Assembly: GCF_000498355.1 (NCBI RefSeq)
Contig: NZ_AVSV01000003.1
Span: 372,001 to 436,000, forward strand
Length of the DNA stretch: 64,000 nucleotides
Direction: 5' to 3'
From: Clostridium sp. Ade.TY
GTDB lineage: Bacteria > Bacillota > Clostridia > Clostridiales > Clostridiaceae
This document shows positions 28,093-37,226 of this stretch, in pieces. How positions within the stretch are numbered: the first letter of the stretch is position 1; every line of letters begins with the position of its first letter. The notes under the pieces were generated by a model, which worked only from the letters and a program-made list of their open reading frames with translations, was not told the DNA's origin and did no database searches. A program made the position numbers and the translations under genes.

Positions 28093-28808
28093 TAATGAAA
28101 TATTAAATTATAAACAAACATTGCAATATTAAGGGCTAATGGAGCAACAAATACTGTCATCATCCCAGCAATACCTATTGAAAGGGAACTCATAGCTCCT
28201 TCTGTTTCTCCAAGTTCTAATGCTTTTGTGGTACCAACTGCATGTGATGCAGTTCCAAGTGAAATTCCTATTGCTATTTTGTTTGTTATTCTGCAGATTC
28301 TACATATTGTAGGTCCTATAATTGCACCAATTATTCCTGATAATATAATTGCAAGTACAGTAACAGGAACTATACCGTTAAATTCTTTACTTATGGCAAT
28401 ACCTATTGGTGTTGTTACAGACTTAGGCATTAATGATACAATCATTGGTACATTAAGTCCTAAAGAATGAGATAAAAGAATTATTGAAAATATTCCAATT
28501 AAAGTTCCTAAAAATATTCCAATAAAAATAGCTATTGCATTTTGTTTAAGTAACTCAATTTGTTTATAAAGTGGAACGGCAAGTACTACGGTTGCAGGTC
28601 CTAAAAACATATTAATAAATTGAGCTCCTGAATTATAAGCATCAAAGTTTATATGGAATGCAGTTAAAAATGCAATTACAATCACTATTGCTATAAGTAA
28701 AGGATTGAATAGTGGTATATTTGTTTTTTTATAAATCGCAAGTCCAATCTCAAAAGCGATAAGAGATAAAACTATACTAAAAAATACGTTGCTAGTTATT
28801 ACACTCAT
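28092..28808 (-). CDS. lrgB: LrgB-family membrane protein (antiholin-like partner)
   Basis: This integral membrane protein has about seven helices and works with LrgA/CidA-type proteins in control of murein hydrolase activity and, in several bacteria, pyruvate uptake. Family landmarks are FLGPATVVLAVPLYKQ (about residues 68-83), SLMPKSVTTPIGIAIS (about 125-140) and GTASHAVGTTKALELGE (about 181-197). The 238-residue length is normal. Its start overlaps the end of the lrgA gene by 17 nt, the usual coupled order. A LytSR-type regulator is not adjacent. Confidence 0.93.
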   Translation of the reverse strand: MSVITSNVFFSIVLSLIAFEIGLAIYKKTNIPLFNPLLIAIVIVIAFLTAFHINFDAYNSGAQFINMFLGPATVVLAVPLYKQIELLKQNAIAIFIGIFLGTLIGIFSIILLSHSLGLNVPMIVSLMPKSVTTPIGIAISKEFNGIVPVTVLAIILSGIIGAIIGPTICRICRITNKIAIGISLGTASHAVGTTKALELGETEGAMSSLSIGIAGMMTVFVAPLALNIAMFVYNLIFH

Positions 28809-29178
28809 TTTCCTCTGATCCTTTCTTTCTTTTATTTAATAGGTTTACTATGAATTGTACTATAAGTCCAGTTGAAGCTATTATTATTGCTGTTGTTATA
28901 ACGCAAACAATTAATATTTGAACAAGATTAGCTTTAATAATTCCAAGAGAATTCATTAAGCTAACTCCAGCTGGTAGGAAAAAGAAAGCTAAGTGATCTA
29001 AAAAGAAATTTGTTAAAGTTTCAACTTGGCTAACCTTTATTATTTTAGTACAAAGACATATTAATAGTAATAATAACCCTATGATATTTCCTGGGATAGG
29101 AATATGAGTAAATGCAACTATTACCTCACCAATTAAATAAATTCCGAAAATAATAAGTGCTTCTCTAAATAATTTCAA
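28792..29178 (-). CDS. lrgA: LrgA/CidA-family holin-like protein
   Basis: This is a small membrane protein of 128 residues with four helices, of the CidA/LrgA family. Typical features are YLIGEVIVAFTHIPIPGNIIG (split around residues 15-35) and FFLPAGVSLMNSLGII (about 71-86). The start is TTG 29178 on the minus strand with GGAGAG about seven nt upstream; I found no better ATG. It is the first gene of the lrgAB unit. Holin versus antiholin activity cannot be told from sequence. Confidence 0.9.
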   Translation of the reverse strand: MKLFREALIIFGIYLIGEVIVAFTHIPIPGNIIGLLLLLICLCTKIIKVSQVETLTNFFLDHLAFFFLPAGVSLMNSLGIIKANLVQILIVCVITTAIIIASTGLIVQFIVNLLNKRKKGSEENECNN

Positions 29179-29376
29179 GTTAATCTCTCCTTGTATCTTT
29201 TGTACCTTATTAATGTATCACTTTCATTAGATTAAGTAAACCTTAATTAGACATAAATAAATATAGAGAATTTATAATTTTTAAATACTCTAAATCCTCT
29301 ATATTTCAGTATGAAATGGTTATCTAAAATATATAAAATATATCAAAAATAAAAGTGAATATATTGTTAATAATTT

Positions 29377-30168
29377 TTATGAAGCCTTAATATACTTATT
29401 TTCTAGAAGAGTTACCAATTTATACATTATAAAAGCAATTAAAGATAAGATTACAATACTCATCATAACCATATCAAGTTGAGATATTTGACCTCCAAAT
29501 ATAATTAAGAATCCAAGGCCTTCTCTTGCAACTAAAAATTCTCCCATTATTACACCGACCCATGAAAGACCAACATTAATTTTTAGAGCTGATATTAATA
29601 CAGGAATAGTATATGGGAATATTAAATATTTAAGTTTTTGTATTTTTGATGCTTGAAAAGTATCCATGAGAAGCAATTTTTCTTTATCAACTTCATTAAA
29701 TCCAGTTAAAACACTTATTATAGTTGTAACTAATGAAATCAGTAGAGTAATAACTATTATGGCAGTTTTTCCATTTCCAACCCAAAATATAATTATTGGT
29801 GCTAATGCAACTTTAGGTAATGCATTTAATACAACTAAATAAGGATCTAGGACTTTAGATGTTAAAGGGCACCACCATAAAATTATAGCTATAAAGGTAC
29901 CTAAAAAAGTTCCAAGTAAAAATCCTACAATAGTTTCAGTGCAAGTAATATATATATGTCTCCATAATGTCCCATCAGATATAAACTTTAAGAGAGAATC
30001 AAGCATTCTACTTGGAGATGATGTTAAAAATGGATCTATCCATTTTAAATCAGCAGCAACCTCCCATAAAATAAGAAGTAATAATAAAATACCTATTCTT
30101 AAAAAAGTAATTTTTAATTTTTCTCTTTTTAGGCTTTTTATATAATTTTCATGTTCATTACTAATCAT
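29377..30168 (-). CDS. ABC transporter permease (SsuC/ThiX/TauC type)
   Basis: This is the membrane subunit of an importer of the nitrate/sulfonate/taurine/HMP class, with six membrane helices. The EAA loop reads LLLMDTFQASKIQKLKYLIFP (around residues 170-190), and GVIMGEFLVAREGLGFLI is the typical C-terminal block. I start at ATG 30168, which has AAGGAG nine nt upstream and lies one nt after the ATPase stop; the frame is open 16 codons further but has no ribosome site there. The protein is 263 residues. Third gene of a three-gene operon on the minus strand. Confidence 0.9.
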   Translation of the reverse strand: MISNEHENYIKSLKREKLKITFLRIGILLLLLILWEVAADLKWIDPFLTSSPSRMLDSLLKFISDGTLWRHIYITCTETIVGFLLGTFLGTFIAIILWWCPLTSKVLDPYLVVLNALPKVALAPIIIFWVGNGKTAIIVITLLISLVTTIISVLTGFNEVDKEKLLLMDTFQASKIQKLKYLIFPYTIPVLISALKINVGLSWVGVIMGEFLVAREGLGFLIIFGGQISQLDMVMMSIVILSLIAFIMYKLVTLLENKYIKAS

Positions 30169-30169
30169 T

Positions 30170-30925
30170 TTAGTTAAGCTCCTTCCATAATAAATCAAAG
30201 TATTCTTTAAATTCATTTTCTTTTCTTCTATTAAAAGGAGTTAAAGGATCATTTTTAAATGATATATTAATTTCTTTTTTTACTAAAGCAGGTCTTTTAG
30301 TTAAAACGATAACTCTATTTGATGTAGATACTGCTTCAGCTATATCATGAGTTACCATTATTGCAGTTTTACTTTCTTGCTTTATTATGCTAAATATTTC
30401 ATCACATACATTAAGTCGTGTTTGATAGTCTAAAGCTGAAAAGGGTTCATCAAGAAATAAAACTCTTGGGTTTAATGCAAGAGTTCTAATAAGAGCAACT
30501 CTTTGCCTCATTCCACCAGATAATTCAGTAGGTTTATGATCTTTAAATTTAGTTAATTCATAATTTGATAGTAAAGTTTCAACTCTAAATATTGATTCAT
30601 CATTAAGAAGACCTTTTATTTTTAAACCTAAAGTTACATTATTCCAAACAGATGTCCAATCAAATAGATGATCTTTTTGAAACATATAACCAATTTTATC
30701 TAAACTATTTTTTATATTATCACCATTAAAGTTTACAGTTCCACTAGATTGATTAAGCAATCCACTCATTATATTTAAAAGAGTGGATTTACCACATCCA
30801 GAAGGACCTAATATACTTAAAAAATCCTTGTCATTTACATCAAAGCTAACATCTTTTATTGCTTCTGTTTCTGTTTTTAAAGAATGATAGCACATTCTTA
30901 TATTTTTAACTTCTAGTAATGCCAT
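30170..30925 (-). CDS. ABC transporter ATP-binding protein (SsuB/ThiZ type)
   Basis: This ATPase energises the importer. Walker A is GPSGCGKST, the signature LSGGMRQRVALIRTL, Walker B VLFLDEPFSALD and the H-loop MVTHDIAEAV. ATG 30925 is chosen because AAAGGTGGTG lies directly upstream; a longer frame of 15 codons has no ribosome site. The product is 251 residues, standard for this class. It lies between the binding protein and permease genes and its stop is one nt from the permease start. Confidence 0.93.
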   Translation of the reverse strand: MALLEVKNIRMCYHSLKTETEAIKDVSFDVNDKDFLSILGPSGCGKSTLLNIMSGLLNQSSGTVNFNGDNIKNSLDKIGYMFQKDHLFDWTSVWNNVTLGLKIKGLLNDESIFRVETLLSNYELTKFKDHKPTELSGGMRQRVALIRTLALNPRVLFLDEPFSALDYQTRLNVCDEIFSIIKQESKTAIMVTHDIAEAVSTSNRVIVLTKRPALVKKEINISFKNDPLTPFNRRKENEFKEYFDLLWKELN

Positions 30926-31006
30926 ATTATTCACCACCTTTAAATTATATGTATTAAGAGGATAGTCCAAATTTAAATTACGGAATCTATCCTCTCTTTG
31001 AATAAA

Positions 31007-32023
31007 CTATTTGCCTAAAACTTTATTAGCAAATGAATTATTTACAATATCATTAAATGGTGGACGAGTTTCTATTAATGATTTATCATAATCACTAATT
31101 ACATCCATAAGATGATTTAAACCTTCTTCAGTTATAATAGGATTATCGTATAATGCATCAATTTTTTTATAGTTATCAATAACTGAAATAATTATATCTT
31201 TATCAGTTCCAGGGAAGAAAGATAATATAGAATCTGCTACTTCTTCTGAAGAATGTTCTTTAAACCAAGTTTGTCCCTTGTATAATGCTTTAGTGAAACT
31301 TTCTATAACATCTTGGTTATTTTCTATATAAGATTTAGTTGCAAAGAAACATGTATAAGGCATTTCACCTGAAGATTCTCCTATAGATGCAACTATTTTA
31401 CCACTACCTTCTTTTTCAAGCATTGAAGCTGTAGGTTCAAATAATGCAACATAATCTGCTGCACCAGATTTAAAAGCACCAGCAGTTGCTGTAAAATCTA
31501 TATTTGTAACCATATTAACATCTTTATTTGGAACTATATTATTTTTATTTAAAACATATTCTAAAGCCATTTCAGGAACTCCACCAGGTCTTCCACCTAT
31601 TATGCTTTTACCTTTTAAAGTTTTCCAATCAAAATCTTTTTCTGATGATTTAGAAACTAAAAAAGACCCATCACGTTTTGTAAGTCCTGCAAAAAGAACT
31701 GGAAAATCTTCACGACCTTGATTATAAATATATACGACTTGTTCAGGTCCACAAAAACCTATGTCAGCATTTTTAGATAATACATTTTGCATAACTTTAT
31801 CTGCACCTTGTCCAGTAGATAAATCAATATTTAAGCCTTCTTCTTCAAAGAAACCTTCATTTATTGCAACATACATAGGTGCATAAAAAACAGAACGAAC
31901 AACTTCGTTAAGTTTTATTGTTTTTAAGTTAGATGAATTATCTTCTTTTTTACATCCAACTAATGAAAGACATAAAGATAATATTAAAGTAATTAAAAGT
32001 AATAATTTAGATTTGAATTTCAT
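31007..32023 (-). CDS. ABC transporter substrate-binding lipoprotein (NMT1/SsuA-like)
   Basis: This lipoprotein captures a small molecule outside the membrane. The signal peptide ends in the lipobox LSLVGC (Cys about residue 24), followed by a type 2 periplasmic binding fold: VFYAPMYVAINEGFFEEEGL, GGRPGGVPEMALEYVL and FFATKSYIENN are typical of the NMT1/THI5-like and sulfonate-binding group. It is the first gene of the operon. I checked the 70-nt leader for a TPP riboswitch and saw none, so thiamine precursor import is not supported; sulfonate, nitrate or another ligand stays open. Confidence 0.9.
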   Translation of the reverse strand: MKFKSKLLLLITLILSLCLSLVGCKKEDNSSNLKTIKLNEVVRSVFYAPMYVAINEGFFEEEGLNIDLSTGQGADKVMQNVLSKNADIGFCGPEQVVYIYNQGREDFPVLFAGLTKRDGSFLVSKSSEKDFDWKTLKGKSIIGGRPGGVPEMALEYVLNKNNIVPNKDVNMVTNIDFTATAGAFKSGAADYVALFEPTASMLEKEGSGKIVASIGESSGEMPYTCFFATKSYIENNQDVIESFTKALYKGQTWFKEHSSEEVADSILSFFPGTDKDIIISVIDNYKKIDALYDNPIITEEGLNHLMDVISDYDKSLIETRPPFNDIVNNSFANKVLGK

Positions 32024-32090
32024 AAAGCATCCCTTCTAAAATATTTGTATATGCTTTATAGTATGACAAATTGTGCTATAATGTTAAATT

Positions 32091-32126
32091 AAAAAAAGAC
32101 CAACTTAAAGAAGTTTGGTCTTTTTT
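32091..32126 (-). terminator. Terminator after the acyltransferase gene
   Basis: On the minus strand AAAAAAGACCAAACTT pairs with AAGTTGGTCTTTTTTT (one bulged A). It overlaps the acyltransferase stop codon. Confidence 0.75.
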
Positions 32127-33076
32127 GTATTAATAAAAAATTTTAAATTTATATATAACTGAGATAATGTTATGGTAACTAAAACTATTAATAATTCAGA
32201 TATAACAAGAGTTACTACATTATCATATTTTGTATATCCATATCCAATTAAAATATAACTAACAGCACCATGAATAAGGTATAATATCAAAGAATTTCTT
32301 CCAATTGGAGATATTATTGTTTTACCGTTAGGTATTAAACATAAAATAAATGATCCAAGTATTATAGAACCAAAATAATGAAAACATCTAATAAGTAATG
32401 GAAACATTAAGTTATCAGAAAAATTACTATAAGGTTCAAATTCAAATAAAAGTTCTATTTCTATTTTATTTGATAAAAGATATAATACAAATAAAATAAT
32501 ACAAGAACCAATCATAAGTTTAAATTTATGTTTTTTAATAACATCTATATATTTTTTATCGAAAGACATACCCATAATGAAAAAAGGAAAGAAAAATATT
32601 GTTCTAGATAAACTTCCATAACTACCTATACTATTATCAAATCCAACAAGTAATGCTAATAAAATAGATCCTATGAGCCACTTTTTTTTATTAGTTACAT
32701 AGTCAGATAATACATACCAACATGTTAGTGATAATAAATACCAAAGTGTCCATTGGGAATGCATAAATTCAAAAGCATAACCTTCATTTCCTAATATATA
32801 TTTATAAAAAATTATATAAAAAAATTGTGCGACAATATATAATTTGAAAGTATATTTAACTTTTTCAATTGTCGTTCTACTACTAAGTTTAGAGAAATAT
32901 CCTGATACAAAAGTGAACATTGGCATATGAAACATATAAAGAAAAAGTATAAAGTAATGAGTATTTACACTTTTAGGACTTGCAAGTTCTAATGAATTTC
33001 CTATTATTACGAACAATATAAGAAAACCTTTTAATGTATCAAAAAAAAAGTCTCTATGTTTAACTGCTGTATTCAT
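32105..33076 (-). CDS. Acyltransferase 3 family membrane protein
   Basis: This integral membrane acyltransferase has about ten helices over 323 residues, probably acetylating a surface polysaccharide or similar acceptor. The N-terminal RDFFFDTLKGFLILFVIIGNS and FYMFHMPMFTFVSGYFSK (about residues 47-64) are the usual first and second blocks of the family, and SLILYLIHGAVSYIL marks the C-terminal part. Its ribosome site GGAGGG is strong. It stands alone upstream of the ABC operon on the same strand, with a terminator between. The acceptor is unknown. Confidence 0.85.
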   Translation of the reverse strand: MNTAVKHRDFFFDTLKGFLILFVIIGNSLELASPKSVNTHYFILFLYMFHMPMFTFVSGYFSKLSSRTTIEKVKYTFKLYIVAQFFYIIFYKYILGNEGYAFEFMHSQWTLWYLLSLTCWYVLSDYVTNKKKWLIGSILLALLVGFDNSIGSYGSLSRTIFFFPFFIMGMSFDKKYIDVIKKHKFKLMIGSCIILFVLYLLSNKIEIELLFEFEPYSNFSDNLMFPLLIRCFHYFGSIILGSFILCLIPNGKTIISPIGRNSLILYLIHGAVSYILIGYGYTKYDNVVTLVISELLIVLVTITLSQLYINLKFFINTKKTKLL

Positions 33077-33230
33077 AAAATCCCTCCTGAAATCTCTTAG
33101 GAAATAATAGCATAACTATATATAAAATACAATGATGCCAAAGTGAATTTTGTGTGAGTTTTATATAGTGTTAGTAATAATATATAATCTTTGATATAAT
33201 AACTTTGATTAAATAGAGAGGGGAAAATTT

Positions 33231-33875
33231 ATGATAAAAGCAGTATTATTTGATTTAGATGGAACTTTACTTAATACCAATGAGTTAATATATAAATCTT
33301 TTGTTTATACATTTAAGGAAGGATTAAATATGACTCCTTCAAAGGATGAAATAACTTCTTTTTATGGACAACCTTTAGAGTATACCTTTAAAAATTATAT
33401 AGATAATAAAAGTGAAATAGATAGATTAATAAAAATATATAGAGAATATAATGAAGAGATTCATGATAATATGTGTTATGCTTTTGATGAAGTTGAAGAA
33501 CTTTTGATAGAGCTTAAAAAGAAAGGAATAAAGGTAGGTATAGTAACTTCAAAGAGAGAATCTTTAGCTAAAAGAGGAATGAAGATAGCTGGTATATTAA
33601 AATATATGGATATAGTAGTTACACCTGAATGTACAAAAAAGCACAAACCACATAAAGAACCAGCTTTGTATGCTACGGAAAAATTAAATATTAATCCAAA
33701 AGAAACTATTATGGTTGGTGATAGTAATTTTGATTTAATTTGTGGAAGAGATGCTGGGTGTAAAACTTGTGGTGTAACATATACAGAAATGGATATAGAA
33801 AAATTAAAAGAAGTTAATCCTGATTATTTTATAACTTCACCTAAAGAAATTTTAGAATTAGTTGAAAGGGGATAG
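33231..33875 (+). CDS. ppaX: HAD-superfamily phosphatase, PpaX-like pyrophosphatase
   Basis: This small HAD hydrolase matches Bacillus PpaX, which clears pyrophosphate released by HPr kinase/phosphorylase. HAD motif I is LFDLDGTLLNTNE, motif II the VTSK segment (about residue 105), the Lys lies in CTKKHKPHKEPA, and motif III/IV is VGDSNFDLICGRDAG (about 164-178). The 214-residue length fits. GAGAGGGG precedes ATG 33231. hprK is not in the window, so a phosphoglycolate phosphatase-like role remains possible. The next two genes follow within five nt each, giving a three-gene operon. Confidence 0.8.
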   Translation: MIKAVLFDLDGTLLNTNELIYKSFVYTFKEGLNMTPSKDEITSFYGQPLEYTFKNYIDNKSEIDRLIKIYREYNEEIHDNMCYAFDEVEELLIELKKKGIKVGIVTSKRESLAKRGMKIAGILKYMDIVVTPECTKKHKPHKEPALYATEKLNINPKETIMVGDSNFDLICGRDAGCKTCGVTYTEMDIEKLKEVNPDYFITSPKEILELVERG

Positions 33876-33878
33876 AAG

Positions 33879-34217
33879 ATGAATATTCAAATATTTGGGA
33901 AGAAAAAGTGTTTTGATACTAAAAAGGCAGAAAGATATTTTAAAGAAAGAAAGATAAAATATGCATTTATCGATATGAATGAAAAGGGAATGAGTAAAGG
34001 AGAACTAAATAGTGTAAAAAATTCTATTCCGGTAAATGAATTAATAAATGAAAAGAGTAAAGATTATAAATCTTCAAATATAGATAAAATAAGAAGTAGT
34101 GATATGAAATTAGAAATATTACTTAAGAGTCAAAGTTTAATTAAAACTCCTATAGTTAGAAATGGAAAAGAAGCTACTATAGGATATAAACCTGAAATAT
34201 GGAAGGAATGGGAGTAA
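33879..34217 (+). CDS. ArsC/Spx-family thioredoxin-fold protein
   Basis: This 112-residue protein has the ArsC/Spx fold. It begins MNIQIFGKKKCFDTKKAERYF (split), with one N-terminal cysteine at residue 11 in place of the CxxC of Spx, and ends with TPIVRNGKEATIGYKPEIW, the usual ArsC-family cis-Pro/Arg block. It is not clearly arsenate reductase or Spx; it resembles the short YffB/ArsC-like proteins of unknown role. It lies three nt after ppaX in the same operon. Confidence 0.8.
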   Translation: MNIQIFGKKKCFDTKKAERYFKERKIKYAFIDMNEKGMSKGELNSVKNSIPVNELINEKSKDYKSSNIDKIRSSDMKLEILLKSQSLIKTPIVRNGKEATIGYKPEIWKEWE

Positions 34218-34221
34218 CAAA

Positions 34222-34911
34222 ATGAAAAAAAGAGATTTTAAAGGAAGTGTAGTATTAAATCCAGTTCCTGTTGTATTAATATCTTCAAGAAATATTGAAG
34301 GAAAAGATAATGTATTTACTGTAGGATGGGTAGGAACTGTATGTACTAGACCACCTATGCTTTCTATATCAATAAGACCGGAGAGATTATCATATGAGTA
34401 CATAAAAGAAAGCATGGAATTTGTAGTAAATATTCCAAATGCGTCTATGACAAAAGAAGTGGATTTTTGTGGAGTTAGAAGCGGAAAGAAAGTTGATAAA
34501 ATAAAAGAAATGAAATTTACTATGAAAGAATGCGATAATATAAATGCATCATATATTGCAGAGTGTCCTGTGAATATTGAGTGTAAAGTAAAACAGATAA
34601 TACCTCTTGGAAGTCATGATATGTTTATAGCAGAAGTTTTAAGTTCACACATAAATGAAGAATTGATTGATGAAAATGGAAAAATTCACTTTGAAAAAGG
34701 GGATCTTCTTACTTATTGTCATGGAGAATATTATAAATTGCCTAGGAAATCATTAGGTTCTTTTGGATACTCAGTAATGAAGAAAAAAGGTAAAACAGAT
34801 AAAAAGGATGATAAGATATCCGTAAATAAAGAAAATAAAAAATTTAGAAAAAGTAAAAATAGCGTAGGGAAAAAGAAAAAGGTAAATAAAAAGACAAAAA
34901 AGAGAGCTTAG
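34222..34911 (+). CDS. Flavin reductase-like FMN-binding protein with Lys-rich tail
   Basis: This protein has a split-barrel flavin reductase domain (about residues 1-185): NPVPVVLISSRNIEGKDNVFT, the FTVGWVGTVCTRPPMLSISI block and KDxVDFCGVRSG-like VDFCGVRSGKKVDK. It probably uses FMN with NAD(P)H or an unknown redox partner. The last 45 residues are almost only Lys, Asn and charged residues, a tail not needed for the fold. It is the third gene after ppaX and the ArsC-like gene; GGGAGTAAC precedes ATG 34222. Confidence 0.85.
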   Translation: MKKRDFKGSVVLNPVPVVLISSRNIEGKDNVFTVGWVGTVCTRPPMLSISIRPERLSYEYIKESMEFVVNIPNASMTKEVDFCGVRSGKKVDKIKEMKFTMKECDNINASYIAECPVNIECKVKQIIPLGSHDMFIAEVLSSHINEELIDENGKIHFEKGDLLTYCHGEYYKLPRKSLGSFGYSVMKKKGKTDKKDDKISVNKENKKFRKSKNSVGKKKKVNKKTKKRA

Positions 34912-34923
34912 CTCTCTTTTTTA
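34896..34923. terminator. Bidirectional terminator
   Basis: The stem AAAAAGAGAGC pairs with GCTCTCTTTTTT around TTA, between the flavin reductase gene and the opposing carboxypeptidase gene. Confidence 0.8.
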
Positions 34924-36249
34924 TTATCTTCTAAATCTTTTTTTATAACTTCTTCCATAGCTATAGTTACTTCCGTAACGTCTTTTATTGTAACGTCTCT
35001 TGTTAATTATTCTAATAATAAATATTATTAAAAGAACTACTATAACAATTCCTAAAATTATTCCTAAATAAGCAAGTATATTAGCCTTAATTAATGTAAA
35101 GGTAGATATTCCAATGCTTCCCTTTAGTGATTGAGTATACTCTTTAACTGAAAGAGTAAGTGTTAAATTATCATCTGATGCAACAGACCATGCATTATCA
35201 TCATTAGAAGTTAATGATATTTTTGCATTTTCTTCATTAAAACTATTTGGGTAAAGTTTAACATCTTCTGATAAAGTTACAGGAGCCTCTATAGTTTTTT
35301 CAGGACCGAAAAATCTAAACATTTTATATTTTAGTTTTACGTTGTTTACTTCACTTCCAGCAGCTTTGTATACAGTTGGAGTTGCAGCAAAACTATAGTC
35401 CATTATTTTATCCATATCAGCATATCTTGTTGAATCATCAGCACTTACTGCTGAATCAAGAACAACACCTATAATATCTCTGCCATTTCTATTATAAACA
35501 GTAGCTAAGCATTCACCTGCTTGATCAGTTGTTCCAGTTTTACCAGCTATATTTCCGTTTTTGCCTAATGTTTTGTTTCTATTTGTTAAGTTAACAGTTT
35601 TGCCACCAATAGATATAGTAGCATCTTTAGTTCCCATTACTTCTTTAACCCATGGATTAGCAAATGCAGCCTTAGTAAGTAAAGCCAAATCGTAAGCTGT
35701 TGAGTAATGATTAACGTTATGTAATCCATTTGGTGTTACAAAGTGGCTGTTTTTCATTCCAATTTCTTGAGCTTTTTGATTCATAAGCTTAGCGAAATTT
35801 TGAACATTTCCAGCAACAGAATCAGCTATCATATAAGCTGCATCATTACCAGAGAACATTAATAAACCTTTCATAACATCATCAGCAGTCATAGTATCTC
35901 CGACTTTCATTGTAACTCCAGGCCAATTTGAATGTAATGAATATGGCGGCTGAGCCTTAGCATCCTGAGTAAATTTAATTTTGTCGTATTTTTGTGCGTG
36001 ATCTGCAAAAACTAATGCAGTAAGTAACTTAGTTATACTTGCTGGATAAGCCTTTGCATTTGCATTTTTTGAGTAAATAACTTCACCTGTTTTTAAATCC
36101 ATAGTAATTGCATATTTAGCAGTTATTTTAGGATCATTTGGTAATTGAGTATCTGCAAATGATTTTACTAATCCTAAGGGAGATAATAAATACATAGCAA
36201 AAACAATTACCATTGTTTTAATTAAAAATCCTTTCTTTTTTAAATTCAT
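34924..36249 (-). CDS. D-alanyl-D-alanine carboxypeptidase (S11, DacA/DacF type)
   Basis: This penicillin-binding protein trims the terminal D-Ala from peptidoglycan stem peptides. It has a signal peptide (about residues 1-33), the catalytic S-x-x-K in ASITKLLTALV (about 70), SGN in LMFSGNDAAYM, KTG in AGKTGTTDQAG, then a PBP5 C-terminal beta domain, a membrane helix (about 390-415) and a very basic Tyr/Arg-rich tail. ATG 36249 has GAGGTGG directly upstream, so I reject the longer frame; length is 441. The C-terminal full membrane helix plus cationic tail is unlike the amphipathic anchor of classic DacA. Confidence 0.92.
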   Translation of the reverse strand: MNLKKKGFLIKTMVIVFAMYLLSPLGLVKSFADTQLPNDPKITAKYAITMDLKTGEVIYSKNANAKAYPASITKLLTALVFADHAQKYDKIKFTQDAKAQPPYSLHSNWPGVTMKVGDTMTADDVMKGLLMFSGNDAAYMIADSVAGNVQNFAKLMNQKAQEIGMKNSHFVTPNGLHNVNHYSTAYDLALLTKAAFANPWVKEVMGTKDATISIGGKTVNLTNRNKTLGKNGNIAGKTGTTDQAGECLATVYNRNGRDIIGVVLDSAVSADDSTRYADMDKIMDYSFAATPTVYKAAGSEVNNVKLKYKMFRFFGPEKTIEAPVTLSEDVKLYPNSFNEENAKISLTSNDDNAWSVASDDNLTLTLSVKEYTQSLKGSIGISTFTLIKANILAYLGIILGIVIVVLLIIFIIRIINKRRYNKRRYGSNYSYGRSYKKRFRR

Positions 36250-36423
36250 TTTTCCACCTCGTTCTAAAATTTTGTCAAAACAATGGACATACATACAAAA
36301 AAGTATAACATTTTATCAAATTAATAACAATAAACAATAACCTAAAATAGGTATTAAAATTATTACAATAAAATTAAATAAAAAAGTTTATTGTAGGCAT
36401 AATAAAGTTATGGGGGTGATAAC

Positions 36424-37176
36424 ATGAAAATGTTTAAAAATACAATTTTAAATTTATTAATTGTTTTTATTATGCTTTTCAATCTAACTAGTATTAATGT
36501 AATGGCTTTGACACCACAAAATAAAACAGTTTATTTAACTTTTGATGATGGACCGGCAAATGGAAACACAAATAAAATATTAAATATTTTAGAGAAAAAT
36601 AATGTAAAGGCAACATTTTTTGTAGTTGGCAGCAGGATTCCTGCAAATAAAGCAATTATAAAAAAGGCTAAATCTTTAAATATGGCAATTTATCCTCATT
36701 GCAATAATCATGATTATGATAAAATATATAGTAGTAAAAATGAATATTTAAAAGATTTAAATTGTTGCAAAAAAAATATGATAAACACATTAGGAAAAGA
36801 TTGTAGTGATTTTAAATTTGTAAGATTACCAGGTGGTGCCACAAACACAGTTTGTAAAAGGGAAGTTCTAAATAATATAAAAAATGAACTAAAAGCTAAA
36901 AATACAATGTATATAGATTGGAATGTTGATTCAGGAGATGCGGTAGCTAGAAATGTATCAAGTAATACAATAAAAAATAATATGAAAAATTATGCTGGAA
37001 TATATAATGTGGAAGTAGTTTTGATGCATGATAGTGGAGATAAAGAATCAACAGTAGAAACACTACAAAGTATAATAAATGGTTATAAGAAGAAAAATTA
37101 TAAGTTTAAAACATTAAACAACATCTCAAAAGAAGAAATAAACTATTTAAAGAAAATAAGAGTAATAAATTATTAA
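36424..37176 (+). CDS. Secreted polysaccharide deacetylase (NodB domain)
   Basis: This carbohydrate esterase family 4 enzyme removes acetyl groups from peptidoglycan or another N-acetylated glycan outside the cell. A signal peptide occupies about residues 1-28. NodB motifs: TFDDGPANG (catalytic and metal Asp), the metal-binding H-x3-H as YPHCNNHDY, RLPGG for RxPGG, DWNVDSGDA and the final LMHDS. All catalytic motifs are present. The 250-residue length fits the PdaA/PgdA-like single-domain group. GGGGGTGAT precedes ATG 36424. Neighbouring genes also act on the cell wall. Confidence 0.92.
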   Translation: MKMFKNTILNLLIVFIMLFNLTSINVMALTPQNKTVYLTFDDGPANGNTNKILNILEKNNVKATFFVVGSRIPANKAIIKKAKSLNMAIYPHCNNHDYDKIYSSKNEYLKDLNCCKKNMINTLGKDCSDFKFVRLPGGATNTVCKREVLNNIKNELKAKNTMYIDWNVDSGDAVARNVSSNTIKNNMKNYAGIYNVEVVLMHDSGDKESTVETLQSIINGYKKKNYKFKTLNNISKEEINYLKKIRVINY

Positions 37177-37193
37177 ATTTAATTATTAAAAAT

Positions 37194-37226
37194 AACCATA
37201 TAGATATCTATATGGTTACTTTTTTT
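37194..37226. terminator. Terminator between the deacetylase gene and gatD
   Basis: The palindrome AACCATATAGA-TATCTATATGGTT is followed by a T-run at 37220-37226 and separates convergent genes. Confidence 0.75.

Noticed and set aside
29377-32100. Thiamine-precursor (ThiXYZ) importer under a TPP riboswitch
   Set aside because: The binding protein is NMT1-like, but the ~70-nt leader before it contains no TPP riboswitch core and no thi gene is near, so the substrate is left open.
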